A stretch of DNA of 64,000 nt from Lewinellaceae bacterium (GTDB lineage Bacteria; Bacteroidota; Bacteroidia; Chitinophagales; Saprospiraceae): positions 1,240,001 through 1,304,000 of the forward strand of contig JACJXW010000005.1 in assembly GCA_020636405.1 (NCBI GenBank), written 5' to 3'. The notes under the pieces were generated by a model. The model was not told the DNA's origin. It did not search any database and saw only the letters and a list, made by a program, of their open reading frames with translations. Positions 51,010 through 59,800 of the stretch are shown piece after piece (the stretch's first letter is position 1; each line of letters begins with the position of its first letter). A program made the position numbers and the translations under genes.

Positions 51010-51078
51010 ACTAAGGCGCTCCTAAACTAAGGCGCTAATTTGAAATTAGCGCCTTAGTTTAGGAGCGCCTTAGTTTAG
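51006..51078. terminator. Perfect 36-bp palindrome overlapping two convergent stop codons
   Basis: Bases 51006-51041 and 51043-51078 are exact reverse complements around a single central base. Each arm contains two copies of CTAAACTAAGGCGCT separated by CC-type spacing, so direct repeats lie nested in the palindrome. The stop codons of the coiled-coil gene (51007-51009, plus) and of the aldehyde dehydrogenase gene (51075-51077, minus) lie within the arms. A bidirectional terminator role is likely. No long T-run is present, so a mobile-element origin is also possible. Confidence 0.65.
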
Positions 51079-52655
51079 GATTTCGTCCATTCCCCATTGA
51101 CCAGCCGCCATATTTTCAACGGGTTATCATCCTTCAACGGCAAAGGCAGGGAGGACTGTGGGAAGTCCTGGTAGCAGACCGGCCGGGCAAAACGCCGAAT
51201 TGCCGCCGTGCCCACCGATGTCGTCTGGGGCGCCGTAGTGGCCGGGAAAGGCCCGCCGTGCATCATGGCGTGGCATACTTCTACCCCCGTCGGATATCCG
51301 TTGAAAATAATTCGGCCTACTTTTCTTTCCAGCACGGCTATCAGGCTGGCATATTCCTGCAGTTCCTCTTCCGTGCCGTGGATCGTGGCCGTCAGGTGGC
51401 CCTCCAGGGCTTCGGCCACCCGGATCAACTCTGCTTTGCTCCTGGCGGATATGTTCAGCGTAGACGGCCCGAACACCTCTTCCTCCAGAGCGGGGTTATG
51501 GAAAAAAGTATCGGCCTCGGCGGTAAAAACCCTGGCGGGAACGCTGTTCTCTTCCCCTGCCTGATGGCTCGATGCGATGAGGTTCACGCCCTCGGCACTG
51601 TTCATCCGTTCCATCCCCTCGAGATAGTTGTTGCGGATGCCTGAAGAGAGCATCGTGCCAGGGGTGAGGGCGCTTACCTGGCCACCCAGTAATTCCAGGA
51701 AGTGCCCGGCATCCTGCGATCCGTCGGTAACGACCAGCCCGGGGTTGGTGCAGAACTGCCCGACGCCCAGCGTCAGCGATCCCGCCAGGCCTTCGGCTAT
51801 TTTTTCCTTCCGTGCTTTCAGCGCCCCTGGTAGGATGAACACGGGGTTGGAACTGCCCATTTCCGCGAATACCGGGATGGGAACCGGCCGCTGGTTGGCG
51901 GCGTCGAAGAGTGCCTTCCCGCCCCGGAAAGAGCCGGTAAATCCAATGGCGGTAATGCCGGGATGCCGGACGAGGGCCATCCCCACATCGTTGGAGGCGC
52001 CCTGTATCAGGGAAAATACACCATCCGGCATGCCGGTCCTTTTTGCGGCGGCCAGAATGGCCCGCCCCACCAGTTCGGAAGTGCCCGGGTGCAGCGGGTG
52101 GGCCTTTACCACCACCGGGCAGCCGGCCGCCAGGGCCGAGGCCGTATCTCCTCCGGCCACTGAAAAGGCCAGCGGGAAATTGCTCGCCCCGAAGATACCC
52201 ACCGGCCCCAGCGGGATGTGCATCTGGCGGATGTCAGGCCTGGGGACAGGCTGCCTGTCGGGCTGGGCGGTGTCTATTCGTACATCCGCCCACCAGCCTT
52301 CCCGCACTACTTCGGCAAACAGGCGGAGCTGGTTCGTGGTGCGCCCTCTTTCTCCGGTAAGGCGGGCCTCAGGCAGGGCGGTTTCCTCCATACAACGCGC
52401 GATCAGATTCTCGCCCAGCGCCAGGATCTCATCGGCTATGGCCTCCAGGAACCGGGCCCGTTCTTCGGCAGGCTTCGACCGGTAGGGCAAAAATGCCGAT
52501 TCCGCCTGTTCCACCGCCAGGGCCACCTCCTCTTCCGTGGCTTCCCGGAAGGTGGTGGGCAGTTCTTCGGCCGTTAAGGGGTTGACGGCCTTAAAAGTAA
52601 CCGTTCCTTTTCCGGAAGTTGTCTTTCCGATTAAATTGAGTCCGGCCAGTTTCAT
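51075..52655 (-). CDS. Alpha-ketoglutaric semialdehyde dehydrogenase
   Basis: This 526-residue NADP-dependent aldehyde dehydrogenase belongs to the ketoglutaric semialdehyde group. Diagnostic segments are RQMHIPLGPVGIFGASNFPL, ALAAGCPVVVKAHPLHPGTS, ITAIGFTGSFRGGKALF, the active-site region FAEMGSSNPVF and the catalytic cysteine in GQFCTNPGL. It oxidises 2,5-dioxopentanoate to 2-oxoglutarate, the last step of the Weimberg pentose route. It lies 14 bases after the FAH-family dehydratase gene and shares its stop with the palindrome at 51006-51078. Confidence 0.9.
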   Translation of the reverse strand: MKLAGLNLIGKTTSGKGTVTFKAVNPLTAEELPTTFREATEEEVALAVEQAESAFLPYRSKPAEERARFLEAIADEILALGENLIARCMEETALPEARLTGERGRTTNQLRLFAEVVREGWWADVRIDTAQPDRQPVPRPDIRQMHIPLGPVGIFGASNFPLAFSVAGGDTASALAAGCPVVVKAHPLHPGTSELVGRAILAAAKRTGMPDGVFSLIQGASNDVGMALVRHPGITAIGFTGSFRGGKALFDAANQRPVPIPVFAEMGSSNPVFILPGALKARKEKIAEGLAGSLTLGVGQFCTNPGLVVTDGSQDAGHFLELLGGQVSALTPGTMLSSGIRNNYLEGMERMNSAEGVNLIASSHQAGEENSVPARVFTAEADTFFHNPALEEEVFGPSTLNISARSKAELIRVAEALEGHLTATIHGTEEELQEYASLIAVLERKVGRIIFNGYPTGVEVCHAMMHGGPFPATTAPQTTSVGTAAIRRFARPVCYQDFPQSSLPLPLKDDNPLKIWRLVNGEWTKS

Positions 52656-52668
52656 ATCTTTTCATTTT

Positions 52669-53502
52669 TCATTCTACAATATTGATCAGTGTGCCGATTC
52701 GGCTGATGCTGATGCTGATCTCGTCGCCGTGATCCAGCGTAAAGGGATCGGGGGGGACAATACCGGTGCCGGTCATCAGGAGGCATCCGTAAGGGAAAGT
52801 GGTTTCCCGGTAAAGGTATTCCACCAGTTCGGTGAATTTACGTTTTATCTGGCCGATATTGGTTTCCCCTTCAAAAACGAGGGCGCCGTTTCTGGTAATC
52901 TCAAGCCGGATGGCGGTTTCCGGTGACAGGGGGGCGTCCGTTAGGTAAATGCAGGGGCCGATGGCGGCCGCACCGTCGTAGCTTTTGGCCTGAGGCAGAT
53001 ACAGGGGGTTTTCCCCTTCGATGTCTCTCGAACTCATATCGTTGCCGATGGTATAGCCGATTATTTTACCGCTGGAGGTAATGGCCAGCGTCAGCTCCGG
53101 TTCGGGGACGTTCCATTTCGAATCCCGTCGGATCCTCACCCTTTGCCCGTGGCCCACCACGCGGTAGGGCGGGCTTTTAAAAAACAGCTCCGGGCGGGCG
53201 GCGTGGTACACCCGGTCGTAAAAATCCCCGCCTCCAGCTTCTTTGGCTTCCTCCATACGAGCTTCCCGGCTCCTGAAGTAGGTCACGCCGGCGGCCCAAA
53301 CTTCCTGGTTCCCTATCGGGGGGAGCAACTCCTTTTTTATCCACTCCTGGGCATGGGGTGCCGGGCCGAGCCCGGAGATCAGTGCCTGTGTGTCGGTGTA
53401 GAGGTTGTCGTTGTTGAGGAACGCGTCCCAATCCCCTCCGGACAGGTAAAAGGCGTTTTCCGTTTCAATGATGATCCCTTGTATGGTGCGGTATAGCTTC
53501 AT
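52669..53502 (-). CDS. FAH-family 2-keto-3-deoxypentonate dehydratase (XylX/KdaD-like)
   Basis: The 277-residue protein matches the fumarylacetoacetate hydrolase fold: WAAGVTYFRSREARMEEA, KSPPYRVVGHGQ, PEPELTLAITSSGKIIGYTIGNDMSSRDIEGENPLYLPQAK interrupted by metal ligands (EPELT and the D in GND), and LMTGTGIVPPDPFTLDHGDE. XylX-type enzymes in the Caulobacter xylose operon and KdaD in Sulfolobus dehydrate 2-keto-3-deoxy-D-xylonate/arabinonate to the ketoglutarate semialdehyde. It precedes the semialdehyde dehydrogenase by 13 bases and follows GntP by 6 bases. The substrate stereochemistry is inferred. Confidence 0.85.
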   Translation of the reverse strand: MKLYRTIQGIIIETENAFYLSGGDWDAFLNNDNLYTDTQALISGLGPAPHAQEWIKKELLPPIGNQEVWAAGVTYFRSREARMEEAKEAGGGDFYDRVYHAARPELFFKSPPYRVVGHGQRVRIRRDSKWNVPEPELTLAITSSGKIIGYTIGNDMSSRDIEGENPLYLPQAKSYDGAAAIGPCIYLTDAPLSPETAIRLEITRNGALVFEGETNIGQIKRKFTELVEYLYRETTFPYGCLLMTGTGIVPPDPFTLDHGDEISISISRIGTLINIVE

Positions 53503-53508
53503 AATGGT

Positions 53509-54843
53509 TTAGATGAACAGGCTCAGCAGAAATAAAAAGATCATAGCCGAAAAGCCCAATACGGCAGTGCCCACGCTTTGCAGGCGGTATCCCTGGTTGA
53601 CATTCATATGGCTCAATTGGGTGACGACCCAGAAAAAGCTATCATTGGCGTGAGACACTACCGCCGAGCCGGCGCCGATGGCGACTACCACCAGAGCTTT
53701 GGAGGTATCGCTGTCCAGCCCCATGGCTGGCAGGAGCGGCGCAGCGATAGATGCGGTAGTAATAATGGCCACCGTAGAGGAGCCCTGTGCCGATTTGATG
53801 GCCGCGGCGATGAGGAACGGCAGCCATAGCCCCAGTCCGGCGCCAATGCCTGCCCCTTCAATGACCGCGCCGATGTCGGAGGTCTGCAGTACCTTTCCGA
53901 AAGCTCCGCCGGCGCCGGTGACCAGGATGATGATGGCGGCGTCTTTCAGGGCTTCCCCCACCCAGCCGCTGGTGCTCAGCATCTGCCGGTCGAGCCGCCG
54001 GGGCAGGGTGAAAGCGAGGAACATGCCGACAAACAGGGCCGCTACCGGGTTACCGATAAAACTGATGAACGTCTTCAGGCTTCCTGTCCCAAAGGGCTGG
54101 GTAGGATATTCGGCCACTGACCTCAGGATGATCAGAATAATGGGAACTACGATAGGCAGAAAGGACTTCAGCGCCGAAGGAGCAGCGGCGATCTTCTGCT
54201 CGATCTGTGCCTCGTCAATTTCCGGCGCCGGGTCGATGTAGATCCGTTTTCCGGCTTCTTTGGCAAAAAATATAGCGGCCGGTAAGCTGCAGAGGCTGGC
54301 CATAAGGCCGATCAGGATAACGGTTCCCAGGTCGGCTCCGAGGATGCCGGCGGCGGCGATCGGCCCCGGAGTGGGCGGCACCATGGTATGGGTGGCAATG
54401 AGCCCCATGGACAAGGCAATGGCCGTGCCGGCAAGAGATAATCCTGCTTTTTTGGACAGCGCTTTGTTCAGCGGGGAGAGAATGATGAACCCGCTGTCGG
54501 CAAATACCGGAATGGAGACGATGTACCCGATGAAGGCCATGGCCGAATGGATCCGGCGGGGGCCGATCAGTTTTAGAGCGAGATTGGCCAGGGCATACGC
54601 CCCTCCGGATTGCTCCAGAAAGGTGCCGATGATGATCCCGGCAATGATGACAATCCCAATGCTGCCGATCGTCCCTCCAAACCCGTTATTGATCGTCGTA
54701 ATGATCTCCTCCAGCGGCACCCCCGAGAACAGCCCGAACAAGAAGGAGGCCGCCAGCAGGGCCAGGAAAGGATGAAGCTTCAGCCGGGCTGTCGTCAGGA
54801 TGATGAATAGAATACTGAGCAGAATGAGAAGGATCGTAAGCAT
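53509..54843 (-). CDS. GntP family gluconate/pentonate:H+ symporter
   Basis: The 444-residue protein has about twelve transmembrane helices and GntP hallmarks: FGGTIGSIGIVIIAGIIIGTF, the GLIATHTMVPPTPGPIAAAG loop, AAIKSAQGSSTVAIITTASI and SHANDSFFWVVTQLSHM. Family members import gluconate, 2-keto-3-deoxygluconate or similar sugar acids. Here it neighbours the dehydratase genes of a pentonate route, so D-xylonate or arabinonate import is likely. It is cotranscribed with the FAH gene (6 bases). Upstream of its start comes the insertion sequence. Confidence 0.9.
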   Translation of the reverse strand: MLTILLILLSILFIILTTARLKLHPFLALLAASFLFGLFSGVPLEEIITTINNGFGGTIGSIGIVIIAGIIIGTFLEQSGGAYALANLALKLIGPRRIHSAMAFIGYIVSIPVFADSGFIILSPLNKALSKKAGLSLAGTAIALSMGLIATHTMVPPTPGPIAAAGILGADLGTVILIGLMASLCSLPAAIFFAKEAGKRIYIDPAPEIDEAQIEQKIAAAPSALKSFLPIVVPIILIILRSVAEYPTQPFGTGSLKTFISFIGNPVAALFVGMFLAFTLPRRLDRQMLSTSGWVGEALKDAAIIILVTGAGGAFGKVLQTSDIGAVIEGAGIGAGLGLWLPFLIAAAIKSAQGSSTVAIITTASIAAPLLPAMGLDSDTSKALVVVAIGAGSAVVSHANDSFFWVVTQLSHMNVNQGYRLQSVGTAVLGFSAMIFLFLLSLFI

Positions 54844-55070
54844 GGTTCATTTGTTGATTGTGCCTCGGTTATTGGGGTATGGCTTATTCGGTTTCGAAAG
54901 CGGTATTTCCGGAGCTCTTTTCCGGGGTGTTGTTGGATGGCTAAATTGTTATTTTGTTTGAGGGCTCGGGAGGGTTCGGAATTCGCTGTTTGCTATTCGC
55001 AAATCCCTGAAAATCAAAGACACTTTTTAGAAGACACAGAAAATTGAACTATCCCTATTGTTTGGTGGCT

Positions 55071-55134
55071 CCAACAATCCAGCCATCCAGCACTCTAACA
55101 ATCCAGCACTCTATCAATCCAGCACTCTAACAAT
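55071..55134. repeat. Tandem array of CAATCCAGCACTCTAA words, split by the IS
   Basis: Copies of CAATCCAG, CACTCTAA and CAATCCAA words occupy 55071-55134. The array resumes at 56490-56553 on the other side of the IS481-like element, with CAATCCAGCACTCTAACAAT at the right junction. Before insertion it was one array of roughly 120 bp. The stretch 54844-55070 holds nothing else recognisable. Confidence 0.8.
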
Positions 55135-55227
55135 TGTCGGCTGACTTAGAGTTTTAAACAGTTTTTGACATTGAGTTTTACACAGTTGTTACTTTTGTTC
55201 TTTGACATTTTGAAAAATCAAGACAGT

Positions 55228-55758
55228 ATGCCAGGCCCAATCCCTATGGCTGTACGCCTGCAGATTCTTCGCCAATATGAAGAAGAGACTCCGATTAGCG
55301 CGATTTCGCGGAACTTTAAGGTGAGCCGCCGGGCGGTTCATACTCTAATCAAGCGATATCAGGCTGAGGGAGAGCAAGGCTTGAAGCCTCTATATTCCAA
55401 TTGCGGAAAAAAGCGCCTGGACGGTAATGATTTTGTTTACCGAGCTGTACGCTGTATGAAAAGCTGGCATCCGGGCTGGGGAGCAGAGAAAATCCATGCA
55501 GAAATATCTCGTATGCGGCCAGGTTTGGGCTTGCCCCATATTCGTACTTTGTATCGGTGGTTTCAGTGGAACGAGCAAACAGTTCCCTCTACCAGGTTGC
55601 CAAAAGCGCCCCGCCAATGGGCTAGACAGCTTCATGAAGGTTGGCAGATCGATGCTAAAGAAGAAATGAAAACGGCTGATGGCAATAAACAATGCTGGCT
55701 AAATATTACCGATGAATGCTCGGGTACGGCCATCGCCCCGCCGGTTTTCCCCCTATAA
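55228..55758 (+). CDS. IS481-like transposase, N-terminal part (HTH and first DDE Asp)
   Basis: This part (177 residues from the ATG at 55228) has a helix-turn-helix region (AVRLQILRQYEEETPISAIS and FKVSRRAVHTLIKRYQAEG), a GWGAEKIHAEISRM segment and the first catalytic aspartate in GWQIDAKEEM. It stops at 55758 just after the C5 tract TTTTCCCCCTATAAG. Codon usage is AT-richer than in the host genes. An upstream TTG start (55165) is possible. Confidence 0.88.
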   Translation: MPGPIPMAVRLQILRQYEEETPISAISRNFKVSRRAVHTLIKRYQAEGEQGLKPLYSNCGKKRLDGNDFVYRAVRCMKSWHPGWGAEKIHAEISRMRPGLGLPHIRTLYRWFQWNEQTVPSTRLPKAPRQWARQLHEGWQIDAKEEMKTADGNKQCWLNITDECSGTAIAPPVFPL

Positions 55759-56416
55759 GAAAATTAGTGAAGTCCCTGTGCGCCAGGTTCAGCAGGCGCT
55801 CATCACTGTGTTCAAGGACTGGGGAGTACCCAAATGGATAAAGGTGGATAATGGCCGGCCTTTCGGCGACCCACAGTTAGAGAATATACCCCCTTTAGCT
55901 TTGTGGCTAATTTCACTGGGCATACAAGTTATCTGGAACCGGCCCAAAACCCCGCAAGACAATGCAAAGGTCGAGCGTAGCCAAGGGGTATTGGGCAATT
56001 GGACAGAATTTAGCAAATGTAAGGATACCTTTGATTTGCAAATCCGTTTATGGGAAGAAGCCGATTTTCATAATTATCATTTTCCTATTCGCCGCATGGA
56101 TAACCAAAAAAGGATCGAAGCTTTTCCGGCTTTAGCATTCACCGGCAGAAACTGGAACCCAGCAGATTTCGACATCCAACGAGCACTAGATTTCCTTTCC
56201 ACAGGAAGCTGGGAAAGGAAAGCCAGTAGCAATGGGCAATTCAGTCATTATGGGACGCGCTTCAATGTGGGCCGGGCATTTAAGCATCAGAGGCTCAGTA
56301 TTAAACTATGCCCACTTGACAATGCCTGGCAGGTTTATGATGCGCAGGGAAACCTGATAAAAGGCTTTCCCACCAACTTCTCCAGTGCCACAATCTGGAA
56401 TCTTGATCTTTCATAA
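55712..56416 (+). CDS. IS481-like transposase, C-terminal part (second Asp and Glu)
   Basis: In the +1 frame relative to the N-terminal part, the transposase continues from the C5 tract (PYKKISEVPVRQVQQALITV) with the second catalytic aspartate in IKVDNGRPFGDP and the glutamate in DNAKVERSQG. Joining both frames gives one intact DDE protein of about 400 residues. Either a programmed +1 shift at CCC-C or an inactivating one-base change at the homopolymer would explain it. The first 46 bases of this frame overlap the upstream part and are probably not translated on their own. Confidence 0.85.
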   Translation: MNARVRPSPRRFSPYKKISEVPVRQVQQALITVFKDWGVPKWIKVDNGRPFGDPQLENIPPLALWLISLGIQVIWNRPKTPQDNAKVERSQGVLGNWTEFSKCKDTFDLQIRLWEEADFHNYHFPIRRMDNQKRIEAFPALAFTGRNWNPADFDIQRALDFLSTGSWERKASSNGQFSHYGTRFNVGRAFKHQRLSIKLCPLDNAWQVYDAQGNLIKGFPTNFSSATIWNLDLS

Positions 56417-56554
56417 TGTCAAAGAACTAAAATGGCAACTGTGCAGAACTTAATGTCAAATGTTGTTTAAAACTCTAAGTCAGCCGACACAATCCAGCAC
56501 TCTAACAATCCAGCAATCCAACAATCCAACAATCCAACAATCCAACAATCCAGC

Positions 56555-58279
56555 TCAATGCGGCTCCCGCGACACCTCATGCCCCGAGCCCCCCTTCAGG
56601 AACCCCAGGTCGCACCCCCGGTCGGCTTGTTCGACGTGGTTGATGTACAGATGGACATACCCCCGTGTAGCCACCGGCGGAGGCGGCGTCCAACGTTTCC
56701 TTCTTGCCTCCAGTTCATTCTCCGGGACGTGTAAAGTAAGTTTTCTTTCTTTTACATCCAATTCGATCAGGTCGCCGTCCCGGACCAGGGCCAGGTTACC
56801 GCCGATGGTGGATTCCGGTGAAATGTGGAGCACTACGGTCCCGTAGGCCGTGCCGCTCATCCTGCCGTCCGAGATGCGTACCATGTCCTTCACCCCTTTT
56901 TTGATGAGTTTTTCCGGCAGGGCCATATTGCCGACTTCCGGCATGCCCGGGTATCCGACGGGCCCGACGCCTTTGAGTACCATCACGCAATTTTCGTCTA
57001 TATCCAGATCGGGCTTGTCAATTCTGGCGTGGTAGTCTTCGATCGATTCGAATACCACCGCCCGCCCGGTATGCTGCAGCAACTTACCGTCGGTAGCGGA
57101 GGGTTTGATCACGGCTCCGTTTTCACAGAGGTTGCCCTTGAGGACGACAATGCCGGCCTCTTCTTTCAGGGGGCTTTCGATCGGCCGTATGACCTCCTGG
57201 TTGTAGCAGGGGGCGTCCTTACAGTTTTCTCCTATGGTTTTTCCGTTTACGGTGATGGCGTCGTTATGAATATGGCCTTTCAGTTCGTTGATCACTACCG
57301 GCAGGCCGCCGGCGTAGTAGAAGTCTTCCATCAGGTACTGCCCGGCCGGCTGCAGGTTGGCCAGCAGGGGCAGGTGGCTTCCAATTTTATCGAAATCGTC
57401 GATGTGGAGTTCAACGCCTATTCTGCCGGCTATTGCCGTAAGATGGATCATGACGTTGGTCGACCCGCCGATGGCAGCGTTGACCATGATGGCATTCTCA
57501 AAAGCTTGCCTGGTGAGGACCTTCGATAGGGTGAGTCCCTCCTTTACCATCGCTACAATTCTGTTCCCAGCCAGGTGGGCCATTACTTTTTTGCGTGCGT
57601 CTACAGCAGGTATGGCGGATGCGCCCGGCAGGGTAAGCCCCAGCGCTTCCACCGTGCTGGCCATGGAGGAAGCCGTGCCCATGGTCATGCAATGGCCGGC
57701 GCTGCGGCTCATGCAGGATTCAGCTTCCCGCAGGTCACTCCGGGTGGCCGTACCTTCCTTCAAGGCCTCTTCCAACTGCCAGGTCAGGGTGCCGGAACCC
57801 ACGTCTTTGCCCCTCCATTTGCCGTTGAGCATGGGGCCGCCCGGGACGATGATGGTGGGAAGGTTTACGCTGCAGGCGCCCATCAGCGTGGAGGGGGTAG
57901 TCTTATCGCAACCGGTCAGCAGCACAATGCCGTCGAGGGGGTTGGCCCGGATGCTTTCTTCCGCGTCCATACTGACGAGGTTGCGCCACAGCATGGTGGT
58001 AGGTTTCATGATGGTCTCTCCCAGGGACATTACGGGAAATTCCAGCGGAAACCCGCCGGCTTCGTATACCCCTCGTTTGACGATCTCTGCAAAATCCCGC
58101 AGGTGGGCATTACAGGGCGTGAGGTCTGACCAGGTGTTGCAGATGCCGATAACCGGCCTTCCCCGGAACATATGGTCCGGGTGTCCCTGGTTGCGCAACC
58201 AGCTGCGATGGACGAAGCCCATCTTGTCATCTCCACCAAACCACCCTTCACTGCGGAGTTTCGTTTTGTTTTTTTCCAT
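56555..58279 (-). CDS. IlvD/Edd-family sugar acid dehydratase (xylonate/arabinonate type)
   Basis: The 574-residue enzyme belongs to the IlvD/Edd family. The Fe-S ligand cysteines are C56 (LTPCNAH), C124 (LTGCDKTTPS) and C197 (SAGHCMTMGTA), each three residues short of the L-arabinonate dehydratase numbering I recall (59, 127, 200). Length and C-terminus (GYVHLYINHVEQADRGCDLGF) fit sugar acid dehydratases rather than the branched-chain enzyme. It probably converts D-xylonate or L-arabinonate to the 2-keto-3-deoxy acid, the first step of the operon. The IS lies between it and the rest. Confidence 0.88.
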   Translation of the reverse strand: MEKNKTKLRSEGWFGGDDKMGFVHRSWLRNQGHPDHMFRGRPVIGICNTWSDLTPCNAHLRDFAEIVKRGVYEAGGFPLEFPVMSLGETIMKPTTMLWRNLVSMDAEESIRANPLDGIVLLTGCDKTTPSTLMGACSVNLPTIIVPGGPMLNGKWRGKDVGSGTLTWQLEEALKEGTATRSDLREAESCMSRSAGHCMTMGTASSMASTVEALGLTLPGASAIPAVDARKKVMAHLAGNRIVAMVKEGLTLSKVLTRQAFENAIMVNAAIGGSTNVMIHLTAIAGRIGVELHIDDFDKIGSHLPLLANLQPAGQYLMEDFYYAGGLPVVINELKGHIHNDAITVNGKTIGENCKDAPCYNQEVIRPIESPLKEEAGIVVLKGNLCENGAVIKPSATDGKLLQHTGRAVVFESIEDYHARIDKPDLDIDENCVMVLKGVGPVGYPGMPEVGNMALPEKLIKKGVKDMVRISDGRMSGTAYGTVVLHISPESTIGGNLALVRDGDLIELDVKERKLTLHVPENELEARRKRWTPPPPVATRGYVHLYINHVEQADRGCDLGFLKGGSGHEVSREPH

Positions 58280-58566
58280 GGGTCGAAGGCTATTGGAAAT
58301 TGATCTTTCAATATAGGCATGGAAAGTAACATTATTTCTTTATTCTCGCAATCGATTGCTCCAAATGCTTTTGGATCGCTGCCTGTGTATACTTGGGTAT
58401 GAGTTGCAACGGTAATTAAGTGATACGGCGCTTTATTTCGGCAGTGCGGGAGTATTTTCCGGGTGAATTTCTATTTTGAGCTAAATAAAAAAATGGCCGC
58501 CTGACGCATCAAGAAGAAGCCGGAAGTGCGAAACTGAACCTTAAACTTAAAAATAGCATAAGTCCC

Positions 58567-59778
58567 ATGCTCACCACCTCACTTACCCTCCCCTGCGGCG
58601 CTACCCTACGCAACCGGCTGGCCAAGGCCGCCCTCACGGAGCGCCTCAGCCGGGCAGACTATCTGCCCAACGAGCTGCACCGCCGGCTCTACCAAAGCTG
58701 GGCCGAACAGGGCCCGGGCCTGATGCTGACCGGTAACATCATGGTCGACAAGCGCTATCTCGAATCGGCAGGCAACGTGGCGGTGGAGGACGAAAGCGCT
58801 CTGCCTGCACTGCAGCAGTGGACGCAAGCCGGTAAAGCTAATGGGCAGCATCTCTGGGCGCAGCTCAGCCACCCCGGGCGGCAGTGTTCCATTCTCGTCA
58901 CCCTTCGCCCTCTGGCGCCCTCGGCAGTGAAGCTCAAAAAACTGGGCCTGTTCGCCAAACCCCGGGCGATGACGGAGGCGGAAATTGAGGAGGTGATCCA
59001 GCGGTTCGTGCGCACCGCCGGGCTGTGCAAAGAAGGGGGCTTTACCGGTATTCAGATCCACGCTGCCCATGGCTATCTGCTCAGCCAGTTCCTTTCCCCG
59101 CGCACCAACCGGCGAACCGACGCCTGGGGCGGCGCCCTCGAGAACCGGGCCCGCCTGCTGATGACAATCCTGCGGGAAACCCGGCAGGCGCTGGGCAGCG
59201 ATTTTCCCATTGGCGTTAAGCTCAACTCGGCGGACTTTCAGCGGGGCGGCTTCGTCGAGGAGGATGCCCTGCAGGTGGTCCGTTGGCTGACAGAGGCAGG
59301 TGTTGACCTGTTGGAGGTCTCCGGCGGTACTTATGAGCATCTCGCCTTTCTCGTTATGGACGAAACGGGAGTGAAAGAGAGCACCCGCCGCCGGGAGGCC
59401 TATTTTCTGGACTTCGCCCGCAAGGTGCGTCAGGTGAGCGATGTTCCTCTGATGGTAACCGGCGGCTTCCGCTCCCGCTCCTTTGCCGAAGAGGCCTTGG
59501 AGCGGGGAGAGCTGGACGTCATCGGCATGGGGCGCCCTTTTCTCACCGAGCCCGGCCAGGTGGGCGCCTTTCTGCGAGGGGAACTGGAGCGATTTTCCAA
59601 CCTGAAAGTGCGTACCGGTTTCAAAAACCTGGAGGATATGGCAGAAGGCGGCTTTTACGCCAGACAACTCATCCTATTGGCCCGGGGGAAGGCACTCCGG
59701 CTGGACATGAGCCCGCTGGCGGCAGCGCTGTTTGTTCCCCTGCATGAAATGCGGAAAGCCCTTGGTAAACGATTTTGA
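58567..59778 (+). CDS. Old Yellow Enzyme family NADH:flavin oxidoreductase
   Basis: The 403-residue protein matches OYE: LRNRLAKAALTERL, WAQLSHPGRQC, GFTGIQIHAAHGYLLSQFLSP with the substrate-binding His pair (HAAH), RTNRRTDAWGG, VKLNSADFQRGGFVEEDAL, LEVSGGTYE and LDVIGMGRPFLTEPG. It binds FMN and reduces activated double bonds or 2,4-dienoyl substrates with NAD(P)H. It lacks the C-terminal Fe-S/FAD domain of dienoyl-CoA reductases. It has no operon partner. Confidence 0.9.
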   Translation: MLTTSLTLPCGATLRNRLAKAALTERLSRADYLPNELHRRLYQSWAEQGPGLMLTGNIMVDKRYLESAGNVAVEDESALPALQQWTQAGKANGQHLWAQLSHPGRQCSILVTLRPLAPSAVKLKKLGLFAKPRAMTEAEIEEVIQRFVRTAGLCKEGGFTGIQIHAAHGYLLSQFLSPRTNRRTDAWGGALENRARLLMTILRETRQALGSDFPIGVKLNSADFQRGGFVEEDALQVVRWLTEAGVDLLEVSGGTYEHLAFLVMDETGVKESTRRREAYFLDFARKVRQVSDVPLMVTGGFRSRSFAEEALERGELDVIGMGRPFLTEPGQVGAFLRGELERFSNLKVRTGFKNLEDMAEGGFYARQLILLARGKALRLDMSPLAAALFVPLHEMRKALGKRF

Positions 59779-59800
59779 ATGGGATGCCCATGTTTTTTTT

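Larger units (their letters stand above)
55135..56489 (+). mobile_element. IS481-like insertion sequence with perfect 26-bp terminal inverted repeats
   Basis: The 1355 bp element starts TGTCGGCTGACTTAGAG (55135) and ends with the exact reverse complement of its first 26 bases (56464-56489). The duplicated target CAAT flanks it (55131-55134 and 56490-56493). Imperfect inverted homology continues inside for about 50 bp more, with a conserved TTCTTTGACATT block near each end. A frameshifted DDE transposase fills it. It lies in an intergenic array between the IlvD/Edd gene and GntP, splitting the pentonate operon. Confidence 0.92.

Noticed and set aside
56555..58279. Assignment of the IlvD/Edd gene to branched-chain amino acid synthesis
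   Set aside because: Neighbouring GntP, FAH-family dehydratase and semialdehyde dehydrogenase genes, the cysteine spacing and the C-terminus fit a sugar acid dehydratase better.
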